From Egaibacter danicus (GTDB lineage Bacteria; Pseudomonadota; Gammaproteobacteria; Burkholderiales; Burkholderiaceae_C): a DNA stretch of 64,000 nt. Below are positions 26,066 to 33,851 of the stretch, one piece after another. The notes beneath the pieces were generated by a model. It was not told where the DNA came from. It searched no databases and worked only from the letters and a program-made list of their open reading frames with translations. How positions within the stretch are numbered: position 1 is the stretch's first letter; each line of letters begins with the position of its first letter. A program made the translations under genes and the position numbers. The stretch lies in contig JADJII010000006.1 of assembly GCA_016707075.1 (NCBI GenBank), positions 190,574 through 254,573 on the forward strand, written 5' to 3'.

Positions 26066-27050
26066 ACCCGTCTGGTTGCCTGGAGGCAACCTCCAAACTA
26101 TCTGGCCTGCCCTCTATTCCAGACGGGTGTTTGGCCCACCCCCCCAATATCGCCGCGAACGCTGGACCACGCCGGATGGTGACTTCATTGATGTGGATCT
26201 CCTGGTGTCGGCTGGTCCCGTTGACTCGATCGGCGAGCCTGTGAGTGACAAACCACTGATGGTCATGTTTCACGGTCTGGAAGGTTCCTCGCGCAGTCAT
26301 TACGCTGAAGCATTTGCCGATTTCTGCCAGGAACGCGGCATGGCGTTCGCGGTGGCACATTTCCGGGGTTGCAGTGGTGAACTCAACCATGGCCCGCGCG
26401 CCTACCACTCGGGTGATTTTGAGGAGATCGACTGGATCCTTCGACGGTTTCGTCACCAGCACGCGGGACCGATTGTCGCGGTGGGCATCTCGCTGGGCGG
26501 CAACGCACTGATGCGCTGGGCTGGTGAGATGGGAGAGGCGGCGGCGCAGGTCGTGCAGGGCGTGGCGTCCGTATGCTCACCCATCGATCTGGTGGCGGGT
26601 GGCTGGGCGATCGGACGGGGTTTCAACCGGCTGGTCTACACGCGCATGTTCCTCAACACCATGAAACCCAAAGCCATGCGCAAGCTGGCCCAGCACCCCG
26701 GGCTGTTTGATGCTCAGGCGCTGCAGGCAGCGCGGGACTTGTACGAGTTCGACAACATCTTCACCGCGCCCGTTCATGGCTTCAAGAACACCGACGACTA
26801 TTGGGCGCGCGCCTCGGCCAAGCCGCACTTGCATCGCATTCGCGTACCTGCACTGGTGGTGAATGCCCGAAACGACCCCTTCGTTCCTGCCTGGAGCCTG
26901 CCCCAGCAAAACGAGGTGGGCGACTTTGTCACGTTGTGGCAACCTGCGCACGGCGGCCACGTCGGCTTTCCTCAGGGCAGGGTGCCCGGCCATGTGCGCA
27001 CCATGCCGGATGCTGTGGGTGGCTGGCTGGGCGCCCGGTACACGGCGTGA
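26052..27050 (+). CDS. Alpha/beta-hydrolase, YheT family
   Basis: The 332-residue protein begins APVWLPGGNLQTIWPALYSR, the YheT family opening, and has the nucleophile elbow GISLGGN and the final Asp and His (NARNDPFVP, PAHGGHVGF). These are putative carboxylesterases of unknown substrate. The ATG at 26052 lies in the palindromic core of a dispersed repeat and has no recognisable ribosome-binding site, yet the family's conserved part begins only four residues later, so no other start is likely. Confidence 0.9.
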   Translation: MNYVAPVWLPGGNLQTIWPALYSRRVFGPPPQYRRERWTTPDGDFIDVDLLVSAGPVDSIGEPVSDKPLMVMFHGLEGSSRSHYAEAFADFCQERGMAFAVAHFRGCSGELNHGPRAYHSGDFEEIDWILRRFRHQHAGPIVAVGISLGGNALMRWAGEMGEAAAQVVQGVASVCSPIDLVAGGWAIGRGFNRLVYTRMFLNTMKPKAMRKLAQHPGLFDAQALQAARDLYEFDNIFTAPVHGFKNTDDYWARASAKPHLHRIRVPALVVNARNDPFVPAWSLPQQNEVGDFVTLWQPAHGGHVGFPQGRVPGHVRTMPDAVGGWLGARYTA

Positions 27051-27074
27051 CAAGCGTGGGGGCACAATCCATTC

Positions 27075-27623
27075 ATGGATGACATCGTCAGGCAAGCCAT
27101 GGCCAAATGGCCCAACGTGCCGCATTGCTATGGCTGGTTGGGGCTGGACGCGCGCGGCCACTGGTTCATGCGCGACGACCGCACGCAGGCACTGGGCAGC
27201 TTTGCCAGCGGTGCGGCGGGTGCCAAAGGCTCACGCCTGCAACACGAAAAGTTGATCGACTTCATCCACCGCAACTACGCCGGTGACGACTCTGGGCAAT
27301 GGTTTTTCCAGAATGGCCCGCAGCGCGTATATGTTGAACTGGAAGCCACACCATTTGTCTGGCGAGTGGGTGCTGACTTTTCGGTAACGGCCCACACCGG
27401 ACAGCCTGCAAGGCCGCAGCGCTGCGTGGTGGACGAGCATGGCCGCGTGTACCTGGACACCGAGCTGGGTTTTGGGCTGATTCATACGCTGGACGTGCCC
27501 ATTGCCGCCGAAGCTGTAGAGGCGGGTTTGTGGGTGCCTGAAGAGGTGTACACCCGCGACTTGCCCACACGATTTGGCTACATCCGCAGCCCGCAGCAGA
27601 TGCTCAAAATGCTACAAAAATAA
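27075..27623 (+). CDS. Conserved protein of unknown function (betaproteobacterial)
   Basis: The 182-residue protein has KWPNVPHCYGWLGLDARGHW near the start and QWFFQNGPQRVYVELEATP in the middle. I recognise it as a family common in Burkholderiales with no known function (possibly the one named DUF2946, which I cannot confirm). There is no signal peptide or membrane segment. The stop codon and last residues (LQK) come from a dispersed repeat starting at 27611, so the C-terminus may be altered compared with relatives. Confidence 0.8.
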   Translation: MDDIVRQAMAKWPNVPHCYGWLGLDARGHWFMRDDRTQALGSFASGAAGAKGSRLQHEKLIDFIHRNYAGDDSGQWFFQNGPQRVYVELEATPFVWRVGADFSVTAHTGQPARPQRCVVDEHGRVYLDTELGFGLIHTLDVPIAAEAVEAGLWVPEEVYTRDLPTRFGYIRSPQQMLKMLQK

Positions 27624-27662
27624 TAGCTAGTCACGCATATTCCTCAAGGTTCAAAGCCTTGA
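27611..27662 (+). repeat. Dispersed repeat, copy 6 (+ orientation), supplying a stop codon
   Basis: GCTACAAAAATAATAGCT, then AGTCACGCATATTCCTCAAG, then the hairpin CAAGG-TTCAAAG-CCTTG. It overlaps the last codons of the preceding gene, and its TAA (27621-27623) is the stop. It matches the family well along its whole length. Confidence 0.8.
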
Positions 27663-27695
27663 ATGACCTGAAAAAAGCGAAGTTGCGGGTTGGTA

Positions 27696-27726
27696 GCAAT
27701 AAAAAAGTCGGCTGATAAACCGGCTT
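27696..27726 (-). terminator. Terminator after the cytochrome c gene
   Basis: Read on the minus strand, AAGCCGG and CCGACTT pair (one G-T pair) around a loop of eight bases and are followed by TTTTTATT. It lies about 60 bases beyond the stop of the minus-strand cytochrome gene. Confidence 0.7.
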
Positions 27727-27785
27727 CTTTGCGGGAGGGATACACCCTGGATGAATCTGATACGTCAGTCTGCTGGCCTGACCTG

Positions 27786-28337
27786 TTACTTGGCCGCGGA
27801 AGCTGCATCGGCCGGAGCGCCCGCTGCAGCTGGAGCCTTGGGTTCAGCCAGTTTGCCGCCCGAAGCATTCGCCATGTAAACCACCGCACGCCCGATTTCC
27901 AGTTCTTCAAAATCACCGCCACCCTGCGCACCCATGGCGCCTTTGCCTTTGAGTGCGGAATTGATCAAGGCGTCATAACCAGTAGCAATGCGCGGGCCCC
28001 ATGCACCAGCGTCACCCACTTTGGGGGCACCTGCAACACCAGCGGCATGGCAGGCCGTGCACTGGGCCTTGAAGACTTCTTCGCCGGACTTGAGCGCGCG
28101 GTTGGCATCACGAATCTCGACCGTGCCCACTTTCTGGATGCGCTCGGCAGTCGCTTTTTCCACATTCACGGAGCCGGCGGCAGGTTTGTTGGCGGATGTG
28201 ACGTAGTACACCAGTCCGATGATGATGAAAATCGGTGCGACAAACGAAAAGAGCACTGCCAGGGCCAATTGCTTCGGATTTTTAATGGGGCCGGTGTGGG
28301 CCTCATCGTGAACAGTGGCGTGGCTGTTATCGCTCAT
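27786..28337 (-). CDS. Membrane-anchored cytochrome c5-like protein
   Basis: The 183-residue protein has one membrane helix near residues 25-47 (LALAVLFSFVAPIFIIIGLV) and one cytochrome c domain with heme motif CTACH (EEVFKAQCTACHAAGVAGAP) and the later Met region (ALKGKGAMGAQGGG). A Pro- and Ala-rich tail ends the protein. It probably passes electrons at the periplasmic face of the membrane, for example to an oxidase. No redox partner is adjacent. It diverges from the tRNA-Arg gene. Confidence 0.88.
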   Translation of the reverse strand: MSDNSHATVHDEAHTGPIKNPKQLALAVLFSFVAPIFIIIGLVYYVTSANKPAAGSVNVEKATAERIQKVGTVEIRDANRALKSGEEVFKAQCTACHAAGVAGAPKVGDAGAWGPRIATGYDALINSALKGKGAMGAQGGGDFEELEIGRAVVYMANASGGKLAEPKAPAAAGAPADAASAAK

Positions 28338-28430
28338 GGTGTCCTCAAAATGTCAGTGGCTGGGTACGAAACCGCTCATTATAGCGGTGGCCCCTGTGAA
28401 AACCCCTACAATTGCCGCTGCTCAAGGGTT

Positions 28431-28506
28431 GCGGCTGTAGCTCAGTGGATAGAGTATTGGCCTCCGAAGCCAAGGGTCGTGGGTTCGATCCCCGCCAGCC
28501 GCACCA
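28431..28506 (+). tRNA. tRNA-Arg (anticodon CCG)
   Basis: A full cloverleaf can be drawn: acceptor arms GCGGCTG and CAGCCGC, the D arm with AGCTCAGTGGATAGAG, the anticodon arm TTGGC-CTCCGAA-GCCAA with anticodon CCG (reads CGG), and the T arm with GGTTCGATCC. The 3' CCA is encoded (28504-28506). There is no integrase or direct repeat that would mark it as an attachment site. Confidence 0.95.
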
Positions 28507-28515
28507 GTCGCCCCT

Positions 28516-28983
28516 TCAGTTTCCGCCCAAGTGCATCTGATAGCTGGCGCCATTGGAAAACGTGCAGTTTCCAGCGCCCTGATACGGTGTGTTCATCTGG
28601 TATTCGCAAGACATGTACATGCCTTTCGGGCTGTAGGCGCTGGCCACACCACGCTTGTCGCTGTTGGAAACGCGCGTGGCTTCACCGATCAGAATCTCAC
28701 CCATATAGCTGACCTGAAACTGGCCTTTGCCGGTCATCATGTTCGTGACCGTACCTGTGATGATGCCCGTCTGGGCAGCCACCTCGTTCGATGGATACAG
28801 TTTGGCATTGATGACCGCGGGAACCGTGCCTGTCGCTGTACCGGGTATGACGGTGCCTGGCGCTGGCAGCGGGTAGGGCTGATACACAACGGCGCCATCC
28901 GGCCGGGTGACGGGAACGACGTAACAGGCAGTGAGGCTGACAGTGGCAACCGCCAGCAACGCGAGGACTCGAACAACACGCAT
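28516..28983 (-). CDS. Small putative lipoprotein
   Basis: Starting at ATG 28983 (AGGAG 6 bases upstream) gives 155 residues with a signal peptide and lipobox LTAC (ALLAVATVSLTACYVVPVTR). The segment after it is rich in Pro and Tyr (PDGAVVYQPYPLPAPG). The C-terminal part includes YMSCEYQMNTPYQGAGNCTF with two Cys that could form a disulfide, a layout like the small outer membrane proteins of the Slp/17-kDa antigen type, but I do not recognise a family. Confidence 0.75.
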   Translation of the reverse strand: MRVVRVLALLAVATVSLTACYVVPVTRPDGAVVYQPYPLPAPGTVIPGTATGTVPAVINAKLYPSNEVAAQTGIITGTVTNMMTGKGQFQVSYMGEILIGEATRVSNSDKRGVASAYSPKGMYMSCEYQMNTPYQGAGNCTFSNGASYQMHLGGN

Positions 28984-29139
28984 GAAATTCTCCTGATTTG
29001 ACGCCGCATGAACAGCCATACGGACCTTGCTTACCTCAGTATCACTGTCGCTGTTTCAATAGCCGGGGTTTTGATTTGACGCAAGGAAAACGTGAGTGAA
29101 TGCTTTTTATGAGGACGTCGCTGCAACCCGCGCAGGAAG

Positions 29140-29153
29140 TTGATTTTTGTCAA
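29140..29153. promoter_or_regulatory. Possible FNR/ANR-type site upstream of cdd
   Basis: TTGATTTTTGTCAA has the spacing and one-mismatch sequence of the FNR/ANR box (TTGAT-N4-ATCAA). It lies about 110 bases before the cdd start in a 281-base gap. The rest of that gap, 28984-29264, holds no other feature that I can support. Confidence 0.3.
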
Positions 29154-29264
29154 TATGCCTGCATCGTTCCGGGCAAGGCAGGCATCGGAACCGGGGCCTC
29201 AGCAGTATCATGGCCGAGAGTGATTGGTTTCACCGATGCCATCTTTATCCAAGGACGCAAATTA

Positions 29265-29690
29265 ATGGTTGCCTACACGCTGACTGAAAGCCAGCAGCAC
29301 GCGTTGCTGCAAGCGGCTAGAGCGGCGCGTCTGAAGGCTTACGCGCCGTACTCGAAGTTTCTGGTGGGCGCTGCCGTGCTGGATGATCAGGGTCGCATCC
29401 ATGCCGGGTGCAATGTGGAGAACGCGGCCTATCCGGAGGGTGTATGCGCCGAAGGCGGCGCGTTGAGCGCCATGGTGCTGGCTGGCAGCACTCGGGCGCA
29501 GGCAGTTCTTGTCGTCGGAACGGGAGGTGCCTGGTGCACTCCCTGCGGTGGTTGCCGGCAAAAACTACGCGAGTTTTGTACACCGGAAACCCCCATCCTG
29601 ACCGCCAGCGAAGAGGCCCTGGGGCCATGCTACACGCTGGCCCAACTGCTGCCAGACAGCTTCGGCCCTGACCATTTGCACGCGCCATGA
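29265..29690 (+). CDS. cdd: Cytidine deaminase
   Basis: From ATG 29265 (AAGGA 9 bases upstream) the product has 141 residues, the size of the homotetrameric enzyme. The zinc site is complete: GCNVENAAYPEGVCAEGGAL with the Cys-Ala-Glu catalytic part and CTPCGGCRQ with two Cys. It converts cytidine and deoxycytidine to uridine forms. The frame stays open back to 29100, but that part has no family likeness. The stop overlaps the punA ATG. Confidence 0.95.
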   Translation: MVAYTLTESQQHALLQAARAARLKAYAPYSKFLVGAAVLDDQGRIHAGCNVENAAYPEGVCAEGGALSAMVLAGSTRAQAVLVVGTGGAWCTPCGGCRQKLREFCTPETPILTASEEALGPCYTLAQLLPDSFGPDHLHAP

Positions 29691-30514
29691 CGGACCTTCC
29701 TGCCCTGCGCACCATTCAGAGGAGTGCTCCGAATTTCAAGCCGCGGATCGCGGTGGTTTTGGGTTCCGGCTGGGGCGATTTGACGCAGCAGGTGCACGAT
29801 GCTGTTCGTATTCCCTATTCCGCGCTGGACGGTTTTCCGCGGGCTACCGTTGCCGGCCATGTGGGTGAGTTGTGGCTGGGCCGCGTGGGCGATCAGATGG
29901 TTGCCGTCATGAGCGGGCGCAAGCACGGCTATGAAACCGGCGAGGTGGACGGCATGAAGACGCCGCTGCGGGTGCTCCGGTTGCTGGGTTGCGAGGTGCT
30001 GGTGCAGACCAATGCGGCGGGCAGTTTGAGGCTTGGTCTTCCCCCCAAGAGTCTGGTGGTGCTTACCGACCACATGAACTTTGCGCAGCGCTCGCCGCTG
30101 GTGGGAGAGCCAGGCTCGGAACGATTCGTGTCCATGGTGGATGCCTACGACCCTGTCCTGCGCGAGCAGGCCAAAGCCATTGCCAAAAAGCGTAGCGTGT
30201 TGCTGCATGAGGGGGTGTACGCCTGGGCTTTTGGCCCGCAGTTTGAAACCCCGGCCGAAATACGGATGATGGCGCAACTGGGCGCCGATGTGGTGGGCAT
30301 GAGCACAGTGCCCGAAACCATCATTGCGCGCCACGCTGGCATGCGCGTGCTGGCGCTGTCTCTCATCACCAACATGGGTGCAGGTCTCTCCAGCGAACAC
30401 CTGAGTCATGCCCACACGCTGTCGCAGGCGCACGAGGGCGGCACGGTTGCCAGCCAGGTGCTGGCCGACATCATTGAAAACATGACCATCCCGCTCTCGA
30501 ATCCCAGCACATGA
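29687..30514 (+). CDS. punA: Purine nucleoside phosphorylase (trimeric type)
   Basis: The 275-residue protein has IAVVLGSGWGDLTQQ for phosphate binding, SGRKHGYETGEVDGMK, LVQTNAAGSLRLGLPPKS and ADVVGMSTVPETIIARHAG, all typical of the PNP/MTAP family, group PunA/XapA. It splits inosine, guanosine or xanthosine to base plus ribose-1-phosphate. It overlaps cdd and deoC by four bases each, so the four genes form one tightly coupled operon. Confidence 0.92.
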   Translation: MTDLPALRTIQRSAPNFKPRIAVVLGSGWGDLTQQVHDAVRIPYSALDGFPRATVAGHVGELWLGRVGDQMVAVMSGRKHGYETGEVDGMKTPLRVLRLLGCEVLVQTNAAGSLRLGLPPKSLVVLTDHMNFAQRSPLVGEPGSERFVSMVDAYDPVLREQAKAIAKKRSVLLHEGVYAWAFGPQFETPAEIRMMAQLGADVVGMSTVPETIIARHAGMRVLALSLITNMGAGLSSEHLSHAHTLSQAHEGGTVASQVLADIIENMTIPLSNPST

Positions 30515-31341
30515 CCATACTGAACCTTCCCTGGAACGCTGACCCGGTGGCGAATGCCCGGCTGGCGCTGGCCTGCCTGGACCTTACCAGCCTGAACGAT
30601 CAGGACACACAAGCCGACATCGCCCGCCTGTGCGAGCGCGCGCAAGGCCGTTTCGGCCCCGTGGCGGCGGTGTGTGTGTGGCCGCGCCTGGCCGCGTTTG
30701 CGCGAAGCCAGCTGCCGCCTCACATTTTGGTCGCGGCGGTCGCCAATTTTCCGGATGGCAGTGCGGACGTTCAGCGTGCCCTGCGCGACACTGACACCAT
30801 CGTGCAAAGTGGCGCGCAGGAAGTGGACGTGGTGCTGCCGTATGCGCAGTTGCTGGCTGGGAACGAAGCGGTGGTGGCGCAACTGCTGACTGCTGTGCGC
30901 AAGGCTTGTATGGGGCTGACGCTCAAAGTCATTCTGGAGACCGGTGAGCTCAAGGATACGCGGTGGATCAAGCGCGCCTCGCGCCTGAGCCTGGACGCCG
31001 GTGCTGACTTCCTCAAAACCAGCACTGGCAAAACACCGGTCAGCGCCACGCCCGAAGCCGCCCGCACCATGCTGGCGGCCATTGTTGAACATGCGGCTGC
31101 GGACCCGGTGACGGTAAGCCGTATTGGCTTCAAGCCATCGGGTGGCATTCGCACGGTAGCCGACGCCACGACCTACATGACGCTGTGCAGCGAATACCTG
31201 GGGCCACAGGCGCTGAGCCCGAAACGGTTTCGCATCGGAGCCAGCAGCATTCTGTCGGACATTGAAGCGATCTTGGGTGGAAAAAGCGCACTGAGAAGCG
31301 CATCGGGCGCACCACCCACTGGCGCCGCTGGCACCTATTGA
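30511..31341 (+). CDS. deoC: Deoxyribose-phosphate aldolase
   Basis: The 276-residue protein is a class I aldolase: EVDVVLPYAQLLAG, LKVILETGELKD with the Lys next to the active site, and DFLKTSTGKTPV with the Schiff-base Lys. It converts deoxyribose-5-phosphate to glyceraldehyde-3-phosphate and acetaldehyde, the end of deoxynucleoside degradation. A Ser- and Ala-rich tail follows the barrel. Its stop comes 8 bases before the deoA ATG. Confidence 0.94.
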   Translation: MTILNLPWNADPVANARLALACLDLTSLNDQDTQADIARLCERAQGRFGPVAAVCVWPRLAAFARSQLPPHILVAAVANFPDGSADVQRALRDTDTIVQSGAQEVDVVLPYAQLLAGNEAVVAQLLTAVRKACMGLTLKVILETGELKDTRWIKRASRLSLDAGADFLKTSTGKTPVSATPEAARTMLAAIVEHAAADPVTVSRIGFKPSGGIRTVADATTYMTLCSEYLGPQALSPKRFRIGASSILSDIEAILGGKSALRSASGAPPTGAAGTY

Positions 31342-31349
31342 GGTCAACC

Positions 31350-32720
31350 ATGCTCGCGCAGGAAATCATCCGCCACAAACGTGATGGTCTCGTGCTGGAG
31401 CGTGCGCAGATTGACGCGTTTGTGCAGGGCCTGGTGGACAGCTCCTGGAGCGAAGGCCAGGCCGCTGCGATGGCCATGGCGATGTTTCTCAAGGGCATGA
31501 GCCCGGCCGAAACCATTGGCCTGACGCAGGCCATGACCCGTTCCGGCACGGTGATGGATTGGGCCAGCGCCCATCTGCCCGGCCCGATTCTGGACAAACA
31601 CTCCACCGGCGGCGTGGGTGACAAGGTGAGCCTGATGCTGGCGCCCATCGTGGCCGCGTGTGGCGGTTTTGTACCGATGATTTCGGGCCGTGGCTTGGGC
31701 CACACCGGCGGCACGCTGGACAAATTCGACAGCATTCCCGGCTACTGCAGCACGCCGGACACCGCGCTGTTGCGCCGCGCCCTGCAAACCGCTGGCTGCG
31801 CCATCATCGGGCAGACCGCCGAGCTCGCCCCGGCGGACCGGCGGCTGTATGCCATTCGGGACGTCACCGGTACGGTGGAATCCGTGGCGCTCATCACGGC
31901 CAGCATCCTGTCCAAGAAGCTCGCAGCGGGTTTGCAGGGGCTGGTGATGGATGTCAAAACCGGCAACGGCGCGTTTGCCGCATCCAGCAGCATGGCTGTT
32001 GAGCTGGCCACGTCGCTGGTGAAGGTCGCCAATGGCGCCGGTTTGCCCACGCGCGCCTGGATCACCGACATGAACCAGGTTCTGGGCGACAGCTGCGGCA
32101 ACGCGGTTGAAATGGTGGAGGCCATTGCGTTTTTGAAGGGGGAGCGGCAGGAGCCGCGCCTGCTGGACATCACCCGCACGCTCAGTGCCGAGTTGTTGCT
32201 GATCGGCAAACTGGCCAGCGACCACGCACAGGCTTTGCAACAGGTGGACGCCGCGCTGAACAGTGGCCTTGCGCTGGAACACTTTGCCCGCATGGTGACG
32301 GTACTGGGCGGCCCGGCAGACCTGATTGCGCGACCCGCCCACTACCTGCCTGCGGCCCCGGTGCAGGTGCCCGTGCTGGCAACCCGCGCAGGCTGGGTCT
32401 CGGGGATGGCCACGCGCGACATTGGCTTGCTGATCATTGAGCTCGGTGGCGGCCGGCACCGAGCCAGCGACGCGGTGGACGCCCGCGTGGGATTTACCCA
32501 GTTTGTGCAGACCGGGCAGCGTGTGGAGGTGGGTGATGTGATTGCCACCGTACACGCCGCGGACGACGCTGCTGCGCGCATGGCGCAACAGGCACTGCTG
32601 CCCCTCATCCACATTGCGGACCAGCCGCCGGTTCTTGCGCCTGACGCACGCCTGGCTTTTGACGCAGATCAAACTCTGTTCTCCCCCGTCTTGAAGACTG
32701 CGGGGTCGCTACCTACATAA
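31350..32720 (+). CDS. deoA: Thymidine phosphorylase
   Basis: From ATG 31350 (GAGGT upstream, within the deoC end) the product has 456 residues with KHSTGGVGDKVSLMLAP, the phosphate-binding signature, and SGRGLGHTGGTLDKFDSIPG. It splits thymidine and deoxyuridine to base and deoxyribose-1-phosphate. It ends the cdd-punA-deoC-deoA operon; no phosphopentomutase gene (deoB) is present in the window. Confidence 0.95.
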   Translation: MLAQEIIRHKRDGLVLERAQIDAFVQGLVDSSWSEGQAAAMAMAMFLKGMSPAETIGLTQAMTRSGTVMDWASAHLPGPILDKHSTGGVGDKVSLMLAPIVAACGGFVPMISGRGLGHTGGTLDKFDSIPGYCSTPDTALLRRALQTAGCAIIGQTAELAPADRRLYAIRDVTGTVESVALITASILSKKLAAGLQGLVMDVKTGNGAFAASSSMAVELATSLVKVANGAGLPTRAWITDMNQVLGDSCGNAVEMVEAIAFLKGERQEPRLLDITRTLSAELLLIGKLASDHAQALQQVDAALNSGLALEHFARMVTVLGGPADLIARPAHYLPAAPVQVPVLATRAGWVSGMATRDIGLLIIELGGGRHRASDAVDARVGFTQFVQTGQRVEVGDVIATVHAADDAAARMAQQALLPLIHIADQPPVLAPDARLAFDADQTLFSPVLKTAGSLPT

Positions 32721-32721
32721 A
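32681..32721 (+). promoter_or_regulatory. Possible heat-shock (sigma-32) promoter of hsp20
   Basis: CTCCCCCGTCTTGAAG (32681-32696) resembles the sigma-32 -35 region (TCTC-N-CCCTTGAA) and CTACATAAA (32713-32721) partly resembles the -10 region CCCCATNTA at a spacing of 17. It lies within the last codons of deoA, about 55 bases before the hsp20 start. The -10 match is only partial. Confidence 0.4.
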
Positions 32722-32776
32722 GGTTATGGCGGCGTCGGGTTGGCGCTGCCTCAACCATGCATGAAGGAGTTTGAAC

Positions 32777-33205
32777 ATGAATTCATTGATCAGCCGAGGC
32801 AACCTGTTTGACGACTTTTTCCGTGACGTGGCTCCCGGGTTTTACGTGAAGCCGCTGCATGGTGACCCGTTGCCCACGCCTGCGAGCATCAAGATTGACG
32901 TCAAGGAAAACGACAAGGCCTATACCGTGCAGGCGGAGGTGCCGGGCGTTAGCAAGGAAGACATTCACGTGTCGCTGGAGGGCAATGTGGTGACGGTGCG
33001 TGCTGAAGTCAAACAGCAGGATTCGCAGAGCAAGGACGAAAAAAGCCTCCGCACCGAGCGCTATTACGGGGCGGTTTCGCGCAGCTTCCAGTTGCCGCAG
33101 GACTTTGATCAGGGCAGCTCGAAAGCGAAATACGACAACGGCGTGCTGACGTTGACGTTGCCCAAGAAAACGGGTGGCAGCGCCCAGCGGCTGGCTATTG
33201 AGTGA
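32777..33205 (+). CDS. Small heat-shock protein, Hsp20 family
   Basis: From ATG 32777 (AAGGAG 8 bases upstream) the product has 142 residues with an alpha-crystallin domain: IDVKENDKAYTVQAEVPGVS, EDIHVSLEGNVVTVRAEV, AKYDNGVLTLTLPKK. It keeps unfolded proteins soluble until other chaperones refold them. It probably has its own promoter in the end of deoA. Confidence 0.93.
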   Translation: MNSLISRGNLFDDFFRDVAPGFYVKPLHGDPLPTPASIKIDVKENDKAYTVQAEVPGVSKEDIHVSLEGNVVTVRAEVKQQDSQSKDEKSLRTERYYGAVSRSFQLPQDFDQGSSKAKYDNGVLTLTLPKKTGGSAQRLAIE

Positions 33206-33266
33206 CCCTATGTAAATGGGGCTGGCGGGTGATACGCTTGGCGCTTCACCCGCCAGGAGAGTTGTT

Positions 33267-33728
33267 TTGCAGTTTTCCCCGTTCAAGACCAACCCGCCGC
33301 CCTGGGCCTTGCGCCTGGGTTATGCGGGCCTGATTCCGTTTGTTTTTGGCGCGGCGCTGATCTGGCTGGCAGAAGCTTCGGCGCTGCCGTTTGTCATGCT
33401 GGCGCTCGCCGGGTACGCGGCCACCATCGCCAGTTTTCTGGGTGGCATCCATTGGGGCCTGGCCATGCGCGAGGGTCAGGATGGCGACCTGTTCCCTTAC
33501 CTGTGGGGCACCATTCCCGCGTTGCTGGCCTGGATTGCGATCATCATGCCGCCTTGGGCCGGGCTGGTGGTGCTGGGCGTGTTGCTGCTGATCTGTTACG
33601 TGGTGGACCGGCGGCTTTATGGGCGCTACCACCTGGAAGGCTGGTTGCCGCTGCGTTTTCGGCTGACTCTCGTGGCCAGCCTGAGCTGCTTTTTGGGGCT
33701 TCCGGACTGTAAAAAAAGCTGTTTTTAG
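33267..33728 (+). CDS. DUF3429 membrane protein
   Basis: From TTG 33267 (GGAGAG upstream) the product has 153 residues and four or five hydrophobic segments, with the family stretch ATIASFLGGIHWGLAMREG and VDRRLYGRYHLEGWLPLRFR. The function is unknown. After SLSCFLGL the protein ends PDCKKSCF, which looks unlike the family; this end lies at the boundary with a dispersed repeat on the other strand, so the original C-terminus may be changed. Confidence 0.85.
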   Translation: MQFSPFKTNPPPWALRLGYAGLIPFVFGAALIWLAEASALPFVMLALAGYAATIASFLGGIHWGLAMREGQDGDLFPYLWGTIPALLAWIAIIMPPWAGLVVLGVLLLICYVVDRRLYGRYHLEGWLPLRFRLTLVASLSCFLGLPDCKKSCF

Positions 33729-33787
33729 GCATATTTTTGGCCTTCATCTCTCGTCGGATATGCGTAAGCAGCTATTTATTTTGTAGC
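33726..33787 (-). repeat. Dispersed repeat, copy 7 (- orientation)
   Basis: On the minus strand: GCTACAAAATAAATAGCT, then GCTTACGCATATCCGACGAG, then AGATGAAGGCC with a weak final hairpin. It begins at the stop codon of the DUF3429 gene and ends 65 bases before the psuK start. Core and middle match copies 2, 6 and 10 well. Confidence 0.8.
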
Positions 33788-33851
33788 ATTCGGGGTTTCA
33801 GACATCTCCCTGTATTTTGCAAACATAAGTTTGTTATATATACTTTTGTTT

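Noticed and set aside
28431..28506. tRNA-Arg as the attachment site of an integrated element
   Set aside because: No integrase gene and no repeated 3' tRNA end is seen in the window, and the genes on both sides look like ordinary chromosomal genes.
31344..32672. A 442-residue open frame opposite deoA
   Set aside because: deoA is certain by its phosphate-binding motif and operon context; the reverse frame is a shadow with no family features.
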